DNA from: Harmonia axyridis
Lineage: Eukaryota > Arthropoda > Insecta > Coleoptera > Coccinellidae
Direction: 5' to 3'
Assembly (NCBI RefSeq): GCF_914767665.1
Contig: NC_059505.1
Location: 42,033,506 to 42,097,505 of the forward strand
DNA length: 64,000 bases
Below are positions 48,501-55,185 of the stretch, piece after piece. How positions within the stretch are numbered: the first letter of the stretch is position 1; the number at the start of each line of letters is the position of its first letter. A program made the translations under genes and the position numbers. Below the pieces are notes generated by a model that was not told the DNA's origin, did not search any database, and saw nothing but the letters and a program-made list of their open reading frames with translations.

Positions 48501-51500
48501 ACCAGTAAGTTTGAATCCTGTATCATTCCCCAGATTTTGTAAAAAGCCGTGTTTATTAGTTGAACTTCAAGTTCGAACTTACTGGCATTAATCTCGTGCC
48601 TTCTGTCTATCAATTAATAGTAAAATCGTTCCTTAAATAATCTTATTTATCGAAATAAGCCAATTTCTTCAACGACAACGTACTAATTTGAATGACAATT
48701 TGTTTGTTTGGATTCCGAACACTGACAGGAGAACTAATATGGCGGTGTGAGACGTCATGACTAATAGAGCGTATTGGTTATAAAAGCCAACTACCAGGCG
48801 CTGTTGTCACTTTGTGCAGCCGTAACAAAGTGATTTAACAACTTTGAAAACTGAATTCAAATAGTTTCTCTAGTTAATTTGGAAAAATCATGAATGTCTT
48901 CCATAAGAATTGAGGAAATTTGCAGTTATAACCTAAATAAATGAGAATTCCCCAATGGTCTGACTACGAGTTAAGAAAACCTTTAAAATCTAGCCATCAC
49001 ACTTCAAAAGAAATATTGTTCGCATAGGATGAAAGCAATTTTCACTTAAAACTGTTAGATCGCCAATTTTCGAAATTTATGATTCATTTTAGTATCAGCC
49101 TCATATTCTATTCAGACTTATTTATAGCTCCAATTGGGTGCTTCCAAGACCCTTCAACCCCAAGTAGGACATATCGATATCTGCAAACAACCACCCCTCT
49201 CAAAACCACTCTTCAAGTTGCCCTCAACGAAAAAAATCTAAAAATTTTATACAGCATTAGGAGTGGGTGTCATCGATCCACTGTCTGGTCCTGTAGACGT
49301 AGATGAAAAATGACCCGGGTCAAATTCAAGATTGATTGAACATCAATAAAAGTTGCCCCAAGTTTTGACAAAGACTCTCCTAATGGACGATGAACATTAC
49401 GCCGTTCGAGTTCCCGAAACTTCTGGCGGAGTTGGAAAGACTTGAATAAATCTTCCCGAAATTAAAAAAAATCAAAGCTTCTCGGAAGATTTATTGAACG
49501 TGAAATGGGCTTTCGAAGTACCTCTACGTTGGCGGTGGATCATGGAACGTAGCCTGAGAGTAATGGGAATGTGGAAATATTCGATATTTTGATGATGTTG
49601 GAGATCTGTTGACTTCTCTCTTAAATTCATTCAAAGCATTAATCTGAAATGATTCATTTTGGATAGAAGCCACTAAAAGTAGTAGGTTTCAATTCAATTT
49701 TACTATTTTTGGATAATTAAGCTCTCTGCCCATAAAATCAGCATTACTGGCTAATTTCACATTGTATCTAGACCTTTAATGAATATTGTTTTATATTAAA
49801 GGGTGTTTTTTTAGAGCTATAGAACTTTAAATTGCAATAAAACAACGATGGATTATTCGATTGACATGAATTTTATTTATCCGCAAGAAAATCTTGTGGC
49901 ATTACATTTTAAATATGATTTCTGGCATATGACCGCCACGGCTGGCTCGGATGTAGTCCAATCTGGACGACCAATTTTCGATGACTTTTTCCAACATTTG
50001 TGGCCGTATATCGGCAATAACACGGCGAATGTTGCCTTCCAAATGGTCAAGGGTTTGTGGCTTATCCGCATAGACCAATGACTTTACATAGCCCCACAGA
50101 AAGTAGTCTAGCGGTGTTAAATCTCAAGATCTTGGAGGCCAATTCACAGGTCCAAAACGTGAAATTAGGCGGTCACCAAACGTGTCTTTCAATAAACCGA
50201 TTGTGGCACGAGCTGTGTGACATGTTGCACCGTCTTGTTGGAACCACAGCTCCTGGACATCATGGTTGTTCAATTCAGGAATAAAAAAACTAGTAATCAT
50301 GGCTCTATACCGATCACCATTGACTGGCCATCATCGTTTTTGAAGAAGTACGGACCAATGATTCCATCAGCCCATAAAGCACACCAAACAGTCAGTTTTT
50401 CTGGATGTAACGGTGTTTCGACATACACTTGAAGATTAGCTTCACTACAAATGCGGCAGTTTTGTTTGTTGACGTAGCCATTCAACCAGAAGTGCGCTTA
50501 ATCGCTAAACAAAATAAAGTGGACGTAGTGCGCGATACGTATTCCGCACAGAACCATTATTTTCGAAAAAAAAATTGCACTATTTGCAAGCGTTGTTCAG
50601 GCGTGAGTCTATTCATGATGAATTGCCAAACCAAACTGAGAATAAATCACTTGACAGCTGTTAAATCGGTCGCCATCTCGAACAGTAATGCCAACTTAAA
50701 GTTATATATCTCGAAAAAAACACCCGTTAGAAGTGAGGAAGTAACCTCTTTGAAGCCATCCTTGATACTGGAGTTCATTAGAACTCTAAAACTCAAGAGA
50801 GAGCTGTAGGCTACAATGACTAATGGCGCTAACAACTCTGATAGGTTAGCACAACAGACTTTAAGGTGGCGATGAAATGAAAACCCCCTCAAATCGAATC
50901 CGAACCTAATGTCAAAATGATTTCTCATTTTGAACATGTTGAAATATAACCTCTGTGGATCAAAGAAACTGATTCATTATGTTAAAATGTTTACGTCCCC
51001 TGTCTCCTCAGATTAGCACGCAAAAATGATAGAATTGAAAAATGAATATGAATCCAAATAACAACTAACACAATTAAGTATGGTACAATAAATAATTAAT
51101 GAAAAAAGACCTAAGTACTAGCAATGATCATTTAGGAATCCTTGAACTCAAATTCAACAAAAAACTCTCCCAGTGCCTGTTCGTTATCAAATAAATGGTG
51201 GATGCGTTAATATAATTATAAAATTTCATTACCGCATCCACCAATCATTTATCTCTAGTTTTTAACGTTATGAAATTCCTCTCACCTTATAACTATGGCA
51301 GTCATCAATCTAGCTTTCTGCCTGTCCACAAACACTGGCACATGTATCCTGCTCATTGGAAATAATGGCGGATGTGGCACCAACATAGTAATGTCTTCTG
51401 TCAACTTCAGTTCCTTGTAGGCCCCTCTAGCTACCACCAGGTGTACCACTCCTATAGGGGTGCTAGGTTGAATCTGTACTTCGGGATGGCAAGCTCCTTG

Positions 51501-52248
51501 CTCATCAGGCCTCGTCTCCAGAACGGAGTAGGAGACCTGCAGCACCCTTGGAGGAGATTTCGTAGCTTTACCTGCAGAAAAAACAGAATTATATCAACAC
51601 AATAGAAAATCTAACCTAACTCTTCAATTAGCACACAAAGGAATATCTTCAGAGTGAGCCACACCTTGGACGAATTAGTGCATAGGATCTTAAAGAACGT
51701 TTTGAAGTTCCAACCTTACAAGATGTGTATTGTCCAACACCTAAAGCCAAAATACTACCAACAACCACAAGATTTTGCTGTGGATATGCACCACATCTTG
51801 AAGGAGGATAAGAGTTATTCCAAAGGGCAGTTTAGCATCATAAATTCATTCTTCCAGAAGAAATAACCGAATACGTCAGGTTCAGGTGGCTCACTCTGCA
51901 GTAAAATCTGTTAGTTCTTCTTCTTACCTGGTCTGCCGTTCTTGTCGGGTGACGGCAAGTTGGGCCAATAGGAGAAGGGAACCGTGATCTGGGCCAGACA
52001 AACTCCGTCTTCACCGTCTGGACTACAGGCAGCGTGCAACGAAGGTTTCTGGTTCATGGTAGCGTGGAGCACGATGCAGACCTTCTGATGATGCCTGTCC
52101 ACCAGCACTTGGCGTCTACTGCCCGGATCTGTCCCTGTGTGGAACAAGACCCTGAGGACTGGAGAGTCACGTGGTATCTCTGTTCGTACTATGTGTGCTG
52201 AGACGTCTAGATGGTGTGTAGTGAGGTCTTGGAGGTCTATCGTTGGAC
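27566..52248 (-). CDS. TMEM132-family single-pass membrane protein (detonator-like), 5' end incomplete
   Basis: Fifteen minus-strand exons join in frame: 51928-52248, 51286-51571, 46950-47117, 44241-44448, 37934-38077, 33719-33921, 33038-33356, 32691-32882, 32237-32630, 32020-32174, 31515-31927, 30985-31253, 29627-29914, 29355-29527, 27566-27580. With one base from an upstream exon they give 1182 codons plus stop. Hallmarks of TMEM132: KYGTYTGLARFTVWMPEFPL, VLSPITGRVIG, SGLQLNISPDS, a membrane segment across 32020/31927, then HDWVWLGR and NPLNANYF in the cytoplasmic tail, and the ending DYDQIMHYFENLK/ESNA. The family has an Ig-like/cohesin-type ectodomain and is linked to neural adhesion and actin regulation (established for vertebrate members). 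The signal-peptide exon was not found between 52249 and 64000. Introns are rich in transposons and hold a nested LRR gene. Confidence 0.92.
27960..28070 (+). pseudogene. LINE reverse-transcriptase fragment
   Basis: The plus strand encodes SSGVPQGSQLGPILFKIL, the non-LTR reverse-transcriptase motif around the GxPQGS block. It is isolated, with no catalytic DD block following in frame. It lies in the last intron of the TMEM132-type gene, in the opposite orientation. Confidence 0.65.
28200..29065 (-). pseudogene. LINE RNase H/3' end remnants, two nested pieces
   Basis: The minus strand contains SKKYLYLSNNMLHLLTGNLT, GRCRLSKHLMRMSLAKNEEY and an upstream VWIPDHLGIKGYEEA, the RNase H HSGIxGNExAD region. 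A second, partly overlapping copy of the F.G..ILRGLRIF segment precedes it. The 3' part matches GAAGTAAGGAAGAAACCTCC-type sequence shared with 50.7 kb. Stops and frameshifts throughout. It lies within the last intron of the TMEM132-type gene. Confidence 0.7.
30540..30810 (+). pseudogene. LINE RNase H C-terminal fragment
   Basis: LWNFDTARSKKYWDLSKNMV and HFLIGTAASGSIPRMG match the same region as the fragment at 17471-17870, more diverged. Past LKTDKCC the frame breaks, but GAAGAAACTCCTGAGCACCA still resembles EETPEH coding. It lies between exons at 29914 and 30985. Confidence 0.6.
30985..31253 (-). CDS. Proline- and histidine-rich cytoplasmic tail exon
   Basis: Part of the TMEM132-type gene. 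It contains several PPxP clusters (APPPLPPHG, VSPPPSYDK, YRPPVPPHR) suited to SH3/WW-type binding, and the run KKHHHRHHHHNRN. Such low-complexity tails vary between insects, so their function is uncertain. Flanking introns are 261 bp and about 1.07 kb. Confidence 0.85.
31515..32174 (-). CDS. Transmembrane and juxtamembrane exons of the TMEM132-type protein
   Basis: Exon 32020-32174 ends ISMYVLLTAFCCAIV and exon 31515-31927 begins VFVISCVVYASKYK. Together they form one ~23-residue hydrophobic helix split by a 92-bp intron. The lysine/tyrosine-rich flank places the following HDWVWLGRSTV motif in the cytoplasm. This single membrane pass separates the large ectodomain (upstream exons) from a proline-, acidic- and His-rich tail. 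Confidence 0.88.
33038..33356 (-). CDS. TMEM132-type exon with a polybasic RRKKR site
   Basis: The exon begins mid-codon and encodes NTKTRRKKRSYG near its start. RRKKR/S fits the furin-type consensus R-x-K/R-R in a secreted ectodomain. It then continues with CRLRYQQTPVDVYAHFMAVD and SGRVSYLINRRTWLRVTDLV, typical TMEM132 core sequence. Whether the site is cut is not shown by the sequence. Confidence 0.8.
33719..33921 (-). CDS. TMEM132 hallmark exon (GTYTGLARFTVWMPEFP)
   Basis: Encodes VSSSCSSVYVDGSEARGS then VKYGTYTGLARFTVWMPEFP and ADFRLSQIKSW, the most conserved segment of the TMEM132 family and the main basis for the assignment. Ends in phase 2, matching the phase at 33356. Confidence 0.9.
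34161..34232 (+). repeat. Left arm of a ~75-bp inverted repeat 0.9 kb apart
   Basis: TTGAATGAGTTAAAGAAGTG and ACGTCCCTCATC...ATGGAGCATAGACTGTT recur inverted at 35104-35185. Between the arms are a 22-bp minisatellite and a GC-rich island. It may be a foldback element or an inverted duplication. Confidence 0.7.
34368..34575 (+). repeat. Minisatellite, ~10 units of 22 bp
   Basis: Unit ACTAAAATTCTGTAAAGCATTG, with variants ending in AAATCATTG and AAACCATTT. Located in an intron of the TMEM132-type gene, between the arms of the inverted repeat. Confidence 0.85.
34590..35045. other. GC/CpG-rich island in a TMEM132-type intron
   Basis: Base composition changes sharply from the AT-rich surroundings, with many CpGs (TCCGCGTGAGAAAATCGG, CGGCCGATGG, TCGCGGAGATCATC). 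Open frames on both strands here come from low stop density and have no protein family resemblance or splice context. It may be a conserved regulatory element. Confidence 0.4.
35104..35185 (-). repeat. Right arm of the inverted repeat
   Basis: Reverse complement of 34161-34232 with an extra GATCAGTT insert and scattered changes. Confidence 0.7.
35348..35923 (+). mobile_element. Internally deleted DD34D mariner (short relative of 55186-56480)
   Basis: The 5' end TTAGGCC...GCGGTGCTAGTTTAAATC and 3' end GGGGACATTTCAATTGGCCT match the ends of the fuller copy; TA flanks both ends. After about 140 bp of 5' sequence it jumps straight to the C-terminal third of the transposase: HQDNAPCHKLMK, LRPPYSPDLAQSDFFLF and RMLAGKKF. 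N-terminal and central coding are missing, with one stop after AKDKSY. Non-autonomous, in an intron of the TMEM132-type gene. Confidence 0.8.
36787..37867. mobile_element. Probable DNA element with nested inverted ends
   Basis: Outer ends: GGCAGCAGCCTAATGGAAAA (36799) and, inverted, GCAGCAAGTATAGGCTAATG (37867). Inside, ATACAGGGTGTC (36924) is mirrored by GACACCCTGTAT (ending 37627). The inner pair resembles ends of common insect MITEs. The outer pair is shared with 1855-1957. No coding capacity. Exact borders and duplication are uncertain. Confidence 0.45.
38213..39150 (-). mobile_element. rosa-like DD41D mariner, copy B (internally deleted)
   Basis: Left end TA/AAGGGTGTTTTT. The right end is degraded (CTCGAAAAAAAACAGCGTG instead of ...CACCCGT). 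Minus-strand coding runs FSDEAHFWLDGYVNKQN ... QQDGATCHTARATI ... LTPPDYFLWG; the last part is frameshifted near 38575. It carries the same HTH-to-catalytic-domain deletion junction as copies A, C, D and E. It lies tail-outwards next to copy C, with about 520 bp between. Confidence 0.85.
39151..39490. other. GC/CpG-rich island between two opposed mariners
   Basis: Strongly GC-rich with many CpGs (CGTGCACGCGACTG, GGACGCCGAGCGCCGGGACG). Open frames on both strands look like by-products. Located in the intron between the TMEM132-type exons at 37934 and 44241, flanked by the 5' ends of mariner copies B and C. Confidence 0.4.
39674..40613 (+). mobile_element. rosa-like DD41D mariner, copy C (catalytic frame intact)
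   Basis: TA flanks both ends; ends TAGGGTGTTTTTTTTCGAGG and, inverted, AAGGGTGTATTTTTT. The HTH start MNRLTPEQRLQIVQFHFENN is at 39787 and runs to a stop after ALRPFYFV. A second frame, 39844-40503 (219 codons), covers the whole catalytic domain without a stop: FNDEAHFWLNG, QQDGATCHTPRATI, LTPLDYFLWG, SRGGHMPEIIF. The middle of the transposase (second HTH and linker) is absent and the two frames differ, so no active transposase is encoded. Longest-preserved copy in the window. Confidence 0.87.
40838..41020. repeat. Nested palindrome / long hairpin
   Basis: Stem GCAGCAAAATAGATTGACTG with its inverted partner GCAGTCAATTTACTACTTTG. An inner stem GGCTGA...TCAGCC surrounds CTCGCTACGCTCGG. Outer AAATGTTTAACTCGGCAG pairs with CGAGCAAAGTGTTAAATAC. 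No tRNA-like arms or boxes. Probably a short foldback insertion, 143 bp upstream of the LRR gene start. Confidence 0.55.
41163..42137 (+). CDS. Secreted leucine-rich-repeat protein, intronless, nested in a TMEM132-type intron
   Basis: One uninterrupted 324-residue frame. Residues 1-18 (MKIVLFLTLASIGSVFTA) are a clear signal peptide. LRRs run from about residue 77 to 275 with the LxxLxLxxNxL pattern (LEVLYLSSNELEQV, LKVVDLSHNKIS, LDLMLDNNKLTELP, LVLSSNRIACLD). A C-terminal cysteine cap follows (NPLACDCVDKF, then FNC). No membrane segment or GPI tail follows, and it ends MPVLSN, so a soluble extracellular binding protein is likely. Codon use is more GC-rich than its surroundings. It sits on the strand opposite its host gene, between host exons 37934-38077 and 44241-44448. 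A retroposed origin would explain the lack of introns, but no poly(A) tract was seen. The ligand is unknown. Confidence 0.9.
   Translation: MKIVLFLTLASIGSVFTAECNISTLTSIDAITVDLKGRSEKLQNSDFFMMDSYKVIFLTRASVPLLCEGMVKFFSHLEELYIIAANVSEIEQLAFQDVPKLTKLSLAVNKLRVVRSKYFNQIKSLEVLYLSSNELEQVDEDAFDGMSNLTRIYFNRNNLRFISGNWFKDCPSLKVVDLSHNKISTVPAKAFLNIVPGQDHHAVQYRLRFNEIESISPEALEKDKDFLDLMLDNNKLTELPVAVFKNLQVNSLVLSSNRIACLDMEVLEGLRGSFMSLHLERNPLACDCVDKFEEFANNTEIQISFYYSTTFNCKLLKQMPVLSN
42530..42860 (-). pseudogene. Possible degraded DNA-transposon coding remnant
   Basis: Two overlapping minus-strand frames contain LFFCLRLMATGNFPPLEA and HHAKVIWQNRSLSEARTA. The first recalls the LRxLATG block of Harbinger-type proteins, but the match is short and no catalytic DDE block was found. 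It might equally be chance. Confidence 0.25.
42952..44217 (+). mobile_element. DD34D mariner, second family, copy 1 (degraded)
   Basis: Ends GGTGTACAACTTTGCTTCCG and, inverted, TTTACAACTTTGCTTTCGCC. Transposase reading starts MSAYEPNSLHLRVVLIFCVN (43109) and is open to KPRDVERR, then broken by stops. Later blocks are clear: ASTSTAKPNIDGSKVMLSIW, HDNARPHVVKVVKTYLES and SPYSPDVAPSDYHLF; 34 residues separate the last two catalytic Asp. Sited 23 bp from exon 44241-44448 of the TMEM132-type gene, inside its downstream intron. Confidence 0.85.
45473..46044 (+). mobile_element. Possible P-like (THAP) element, internally deleted
   Basis: Ends TAAACAGAGATAGAGGGAG and, inverted, TAAACATAGATAGAGGGAG, both followed inside by GTCCCCAACA. 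A start at 45874 gives MGHKKCVLCGETRELSEISY, resembling the first half of a THAP zinc finger (Cys-x2-Cys, then SYH), then a frameshift or stop. The rest of a transposase is missing. An 8-bp target duplication typical of P elements was not seen. Confidence 0.4.
46053..46784 (-). mobile_element. Diverged DD41D-type mariner remnant
   Basis: Ends AGGGTTTTTCC and, inverted, ACAGGGTTTTC. Minus-strand blocks YVSKQNCRIWSLENS, ESPLHPQRVTVCWGF, DGVTGPYLFENKAGETVTVN, and KDGATCHT match the rosa-like family order, but divergence is large and stops are many. It is a separate older lineage, not a copy of the A-F family. Confidence 0.65.
47118..48311. other. TMEM132-type intron, nothing else recognised
   Basis: AT-rich intronic sequence upstream of exon 46950-47117. 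The 100-codon frame at 47557-47859 has no family resemblance or splice context. Confidence 0.4.
48312..48775. mobile_element. Foldback MITE family 1, copy 3 (complete)
   Basis: A 464-bp copy, about 95% identical by eye to 2572-3035. The left end is mutated to TATATGCTGTATTAGTGTGA and carries TGACGTCA (48329-48336). The right arm's matching site is changed to AGACGTCA. Located in a TMEM132-type intron. Confidence 0.85.
48776..49798. other. TMEM132-type intron, nothing recognised
   Basis: Between the MITE and a mariner. No exon, RNA gene or repeat family was identified. Confidence 0.4.
49799..50727 (-). mobile_element. rosa-like DD41D mariner, copy D (internally deleted)
   Basis: Ends TA/AAGGGTGTTTTTTTAGAGC and CTCGAAAAAAACACCCGT/TA. 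Same HTH-to-catalytic deletion junction as the others. A further small deletion removes TAACGTTC near 50327 and breaks the frame. Its right flank GAAGTGAGGAAGTAACCTC is the LINE 3' sequence, so it inserted at the CTTGTA|GAAGTG position of that LINE, as copy A appears to have done. Confidence 0.85.
50728..50830 (+). pseudogene. LINE 3' end fragment beside mariner D
   Basis: GAAGTAACCTCTTTGAAGCC, then TTGATACTGGAGTTCATTAG, matches the 3' part of the LINE copies at 19515 and near 28330. The upstream half of this copy is not on the other side of the mariner. Confidence 0.55.
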
Positions 52249-52544
52249 CTGGTGGAAGAAAGATTGAATTAAGAACTGTTCACGATTCGAAGGGGATTTT
52301 AGAGATGGTGAAATGACATTGGAACTATGTTGACTTTTCTTGAATTTGGTAGCGGGATTTCTGATAAGATACTTGCGAGATAAACGTAGCTGGTAAATCC
52401 ACAGAAATGTCAGATTAATGGATAAATTATAGATTCAAAGGCCCTTAAGTCAAATGAGTTGATAAATTCAAAGAGGAATGTTTATAATATATTCGAAGGG
52501 GATTTTAGAGATATTGACTTCTTTTCCGGTAGATTAGATTATAA

Positions 52545-53395
52545 TCATTGGGTTTAAGGGGGTGTCATTGCACTGAGATTTGATGGTCTGTTGTGCCTCC
52601 ATCAGAGCTTTTCTCGCCATTAGGTGATCTATAGCTCGCCTTCCAGTTCTATTGAACTCCAATATCTGGGATGGCTTAAAGGAGGTGGAGGTTACTTCCT
52701 CATTTCTACATGTTTCTTGTGAGGAGATGTAGCATATTCTTGCTAAGATCCAGATACTTCTCAGATTTAGTAGTTTCGAAGAAACTTTTTGGAATGATCC
52801 AACCCAGAAAGATTCCGCCAGGGTTCCTCTTTCAGTTCTTTTCTTGTCCTGATACTCTTTCTTGTAGGTACATCTGCCTATACCATAGAAAGGTTCCAGG
52901 CCAATGAAAGGAATTTGTCCTACTTTCCTGGCAAGTATTTTGGCCTCTTCATTCCCTTTAATTTCCAAAGGATCGAAAACAAGACTAAAAAGGCCTTGTT
53001 GACACATTTTTCTATTGCTAGTATCTCTACCTGAAATACACACTTAGACTGAAGCCTATAACGATAGTGAGTATTTGGTGCCAGTCTCGAACCATCTCTG
53101 TACCCTTTACTGGTTCTTTTCTTGAGAACTGATATTGTGAATTCTGTTTCTCCATATTCTTCTCTACTTAGAATAGCAATGAAAGTTTTCTCGATATTAG
53201 TTTTCTTTGGAATCTCGTCACTGGGAAGGCTCTCTAATGGTATCTAATTGGTCAGAGAGGACCAGGATTTCTGATTCTTAATTGCCTCACTGCCTGTACC
53301 TTCTCAGGGTAGTCTAAGAATGGCCTCAAGGGCTACTCTATCTATCACAAGATGAAGAGTGTTGGTATTAGAGACTTGCAAATAATAAGAGACCT
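52545..53395 (-). pseudogene. LINE RNase H and 3' end remnant
   Basis: Minus-strand frames contain FDPLEIKGNEEAKILARKVG (RNase H HSGIxGNExAD region), GLEPFYGIGRCTYK, and FKPSQILEFNRTGR. This is the same family as the fragment at 28200-29065. It is inserted in tandem unit 2. Several frameshifts. Confidence 0.7.
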
Positions 53396-53569
53396 AGTTA
53401 ACAGATCAACATAGCTGGTACATCCACAGTACCGATAGATAAGTGGAAATTCAAAAGGCCTCTAAGTTAGTAAGTAAAATGAGTAGATAAATCTAAAGCG
53501 TGCATTATACTCGTGAACACGAAGCGTATTTCAGAGATTGATACTGAATCTCTGTTAACATCACTTGTA

Positions 53570-54491
53570 AAGGGTGTTTTTTTTTAGAGCTATAGAACTT
53601 AAAATTGCAATGAAACAACGATGGATTATTCGATTGACATGAATTTTATTTATCCGCAAGATAATCTTGTGGCATTACATTTTGAATATCATTTCGGGCA
53701 TATGACCGTCACGGCTGGCTCGGATGTAGTCCAATCTGGACGTCCAATTTTCGATGATTTTTTCCAACATTTGTGGCTGTATATCGGCAATAACACGGCG
53801 AATGTTGTCTTCCAAATGGTCAAGGGTTTGTGGCTTATCCGCATAGACCAATGACTTTAGATAGCCCCACAGAAAGTAGTCTAGCGGTGGTAAATCACAA
53901 TAAGATCTTGGAGGCCAATTCACAGGTCGAAAACGTGAAATTAGTCGGTCACCAAACGTGTCTTTCAATAAATCGATTGTGGAACGAGTTGTGGGACATG
54001 TTTCGCCGTCTTGTTGGAACCACAGGTCCTGGACATCATGGTTGTTTGATTCAGAAATGAAAAAGTTAGAAATCTTGGCTCTATACCGATCACCATTGAC
54101 TGTAACGTTCTGGCCATCATCGTTTTTGAAGAAGTACGGACCAATGATTCCACCAGCCCATAAAGCGCACCAAACAGCCAGTTTTTCTGGAAGTAACGGT
54201 GTTTCGACATACACTTGTGGCAGTTTTGTTTGTTGACGTAGCCATTCAACCAGAAGTGCGCTTCATCGCTAAACAAAATAAAATGGACGTAGTGCGCGAT
54301 ACGTATTCCGCACAGAACCATTATTTTCGAAATAAAATTGCACTATTTGCAAGCGTTGTTCAGGCGTGAGTCTATTTATAATGAATTGCCAAACCAAACT
54401 GAGAATAAATCACTTGACAGCTGTTAAATCGGTCGCCATCTTGAACAGTTATGCCAACTTAAAGTTATATACCTCGAAAAAAAACACCCGT
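53570..54491 (-). mobile_element. rosa-like DD41D mariner, copy E (internally deleted)
   Basis: Ends TA/AAGGGTGTTTTTTTTTAGAG and CTCGAAAAAAAACACCCGT/TA. The frame runs for 179 codons (53675-54214): CALWAGGIIGPYFFKNDDG, QQDGETCPTTRSTI, LPPLDYFLWG. It lacks about 24 bp of the NCRIWSEANPQ coding near 54215 and carries the common deletion junction. Inserted in tandem unit 3. Confidence 0.85.
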
Positions 54492-54656
54492 TACCTGATA
54501 CCGCAATGTGGCTTTCCAAAAAATTAGAGCCGATCTACCTTACTGACACATCGAAATAGCTGGTACACACAGAACCCACAGATTACTAGATAAACAACAG
54601 ATTCAAAGGGCCGATAAGTCAAACGAGTTGATAGATTCACAGAGACTTTTGTTCCA

Positions 54657-54686
54657 CCATATCTATCTATCTATCTATCTATCATA
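54657..54686 (+). repeat. Microsatellite (TATC)n
   Basis: CTATCTATCTATCTATCTAT perfect tetranucleotide run of about six units. Confidence 0.9.
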
Positions 54687-54689
54687 TCG

Positions 54690-55130
54690 ACTCGTTCTAC
54701 GAATCAAAGGTTGGACCCAATCGATCCAAAATCAGCGCCATCTATTCATCTCGAAACCGGATATCCCCCGACAAAGAATTACGTCAACAGCATCCGCTAA
54801 TTGGACCAGCGAAAACGTGTTTATTTCTGGCTCATCCCCACGCCATACAAATTCCAATGGTTATCTCGTTAGGGTCGGTGAGTGTATAACGGTATGTCGG
54901 ATAATTAAAACATAGAGCTCCCGGTTGACAGAAATAACAGTTCATTAAATTCCCTCTACGTAATTGACTCCATGATGGACCCGCCGACTAAGCCTAATTA
55001 TCCCGATGGAACACAGATGTTTGGGCGATATTTAATCGACGCGCTCTGTGGTGTGGTTGACAGATCCGATCGGCGGTCACAGAGTACGATTCGGTATGAT
55101 TGATAAGGGTGTAGAGGCGACCTTAGCTGT
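54690..55130. other. Moderately GC-rich, gene-free segment upstream of TMEM132-type exons
   Basis: Balanced base composition with CpGs and AT-core motifs (CTAATTATCC, GGATAATTAAAAC). Stop codons in all frames, no exon. By location and composition it could be an enhancer of the TMEM132-type gene, but nothing in the sequence proves this. Confidence 0.3.
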
Positions 55131-55185
55131 CGAAGATAATTTTATCGATTGACTTAATGATTATTTTCTCTAATTCTGTGGCATA

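Larger units (their letters stand above)
52281..54650 (-). repeat. Three ~212-bp tandem units, two split by transposons
   Basis: Unit 1 (52281-52489) runs CGAAGGGGATTTTAGAGAT ... AGCTGGTAAATCCACAG ... GATTCAAAGGCCC ... GAGTTGATAAATTCAAAG. Unit 2 starts at 52490 and resumes at 53397 after the LINE remnant. Unit 3 starts near 53519 and resumes near 54494 after mariner E. Unit 1 is uninterrupted. The array lies upstream of the first TMEM132-type exon found. Confidence 0.65.

Noticed and set aside
54690..55130. Possible 5' (signal peptide) exon of the TMEM132-type gene
   Set aside because: All minus-strand frames contain stops and no exon ending in the required phase with a hydrophobic start was found.
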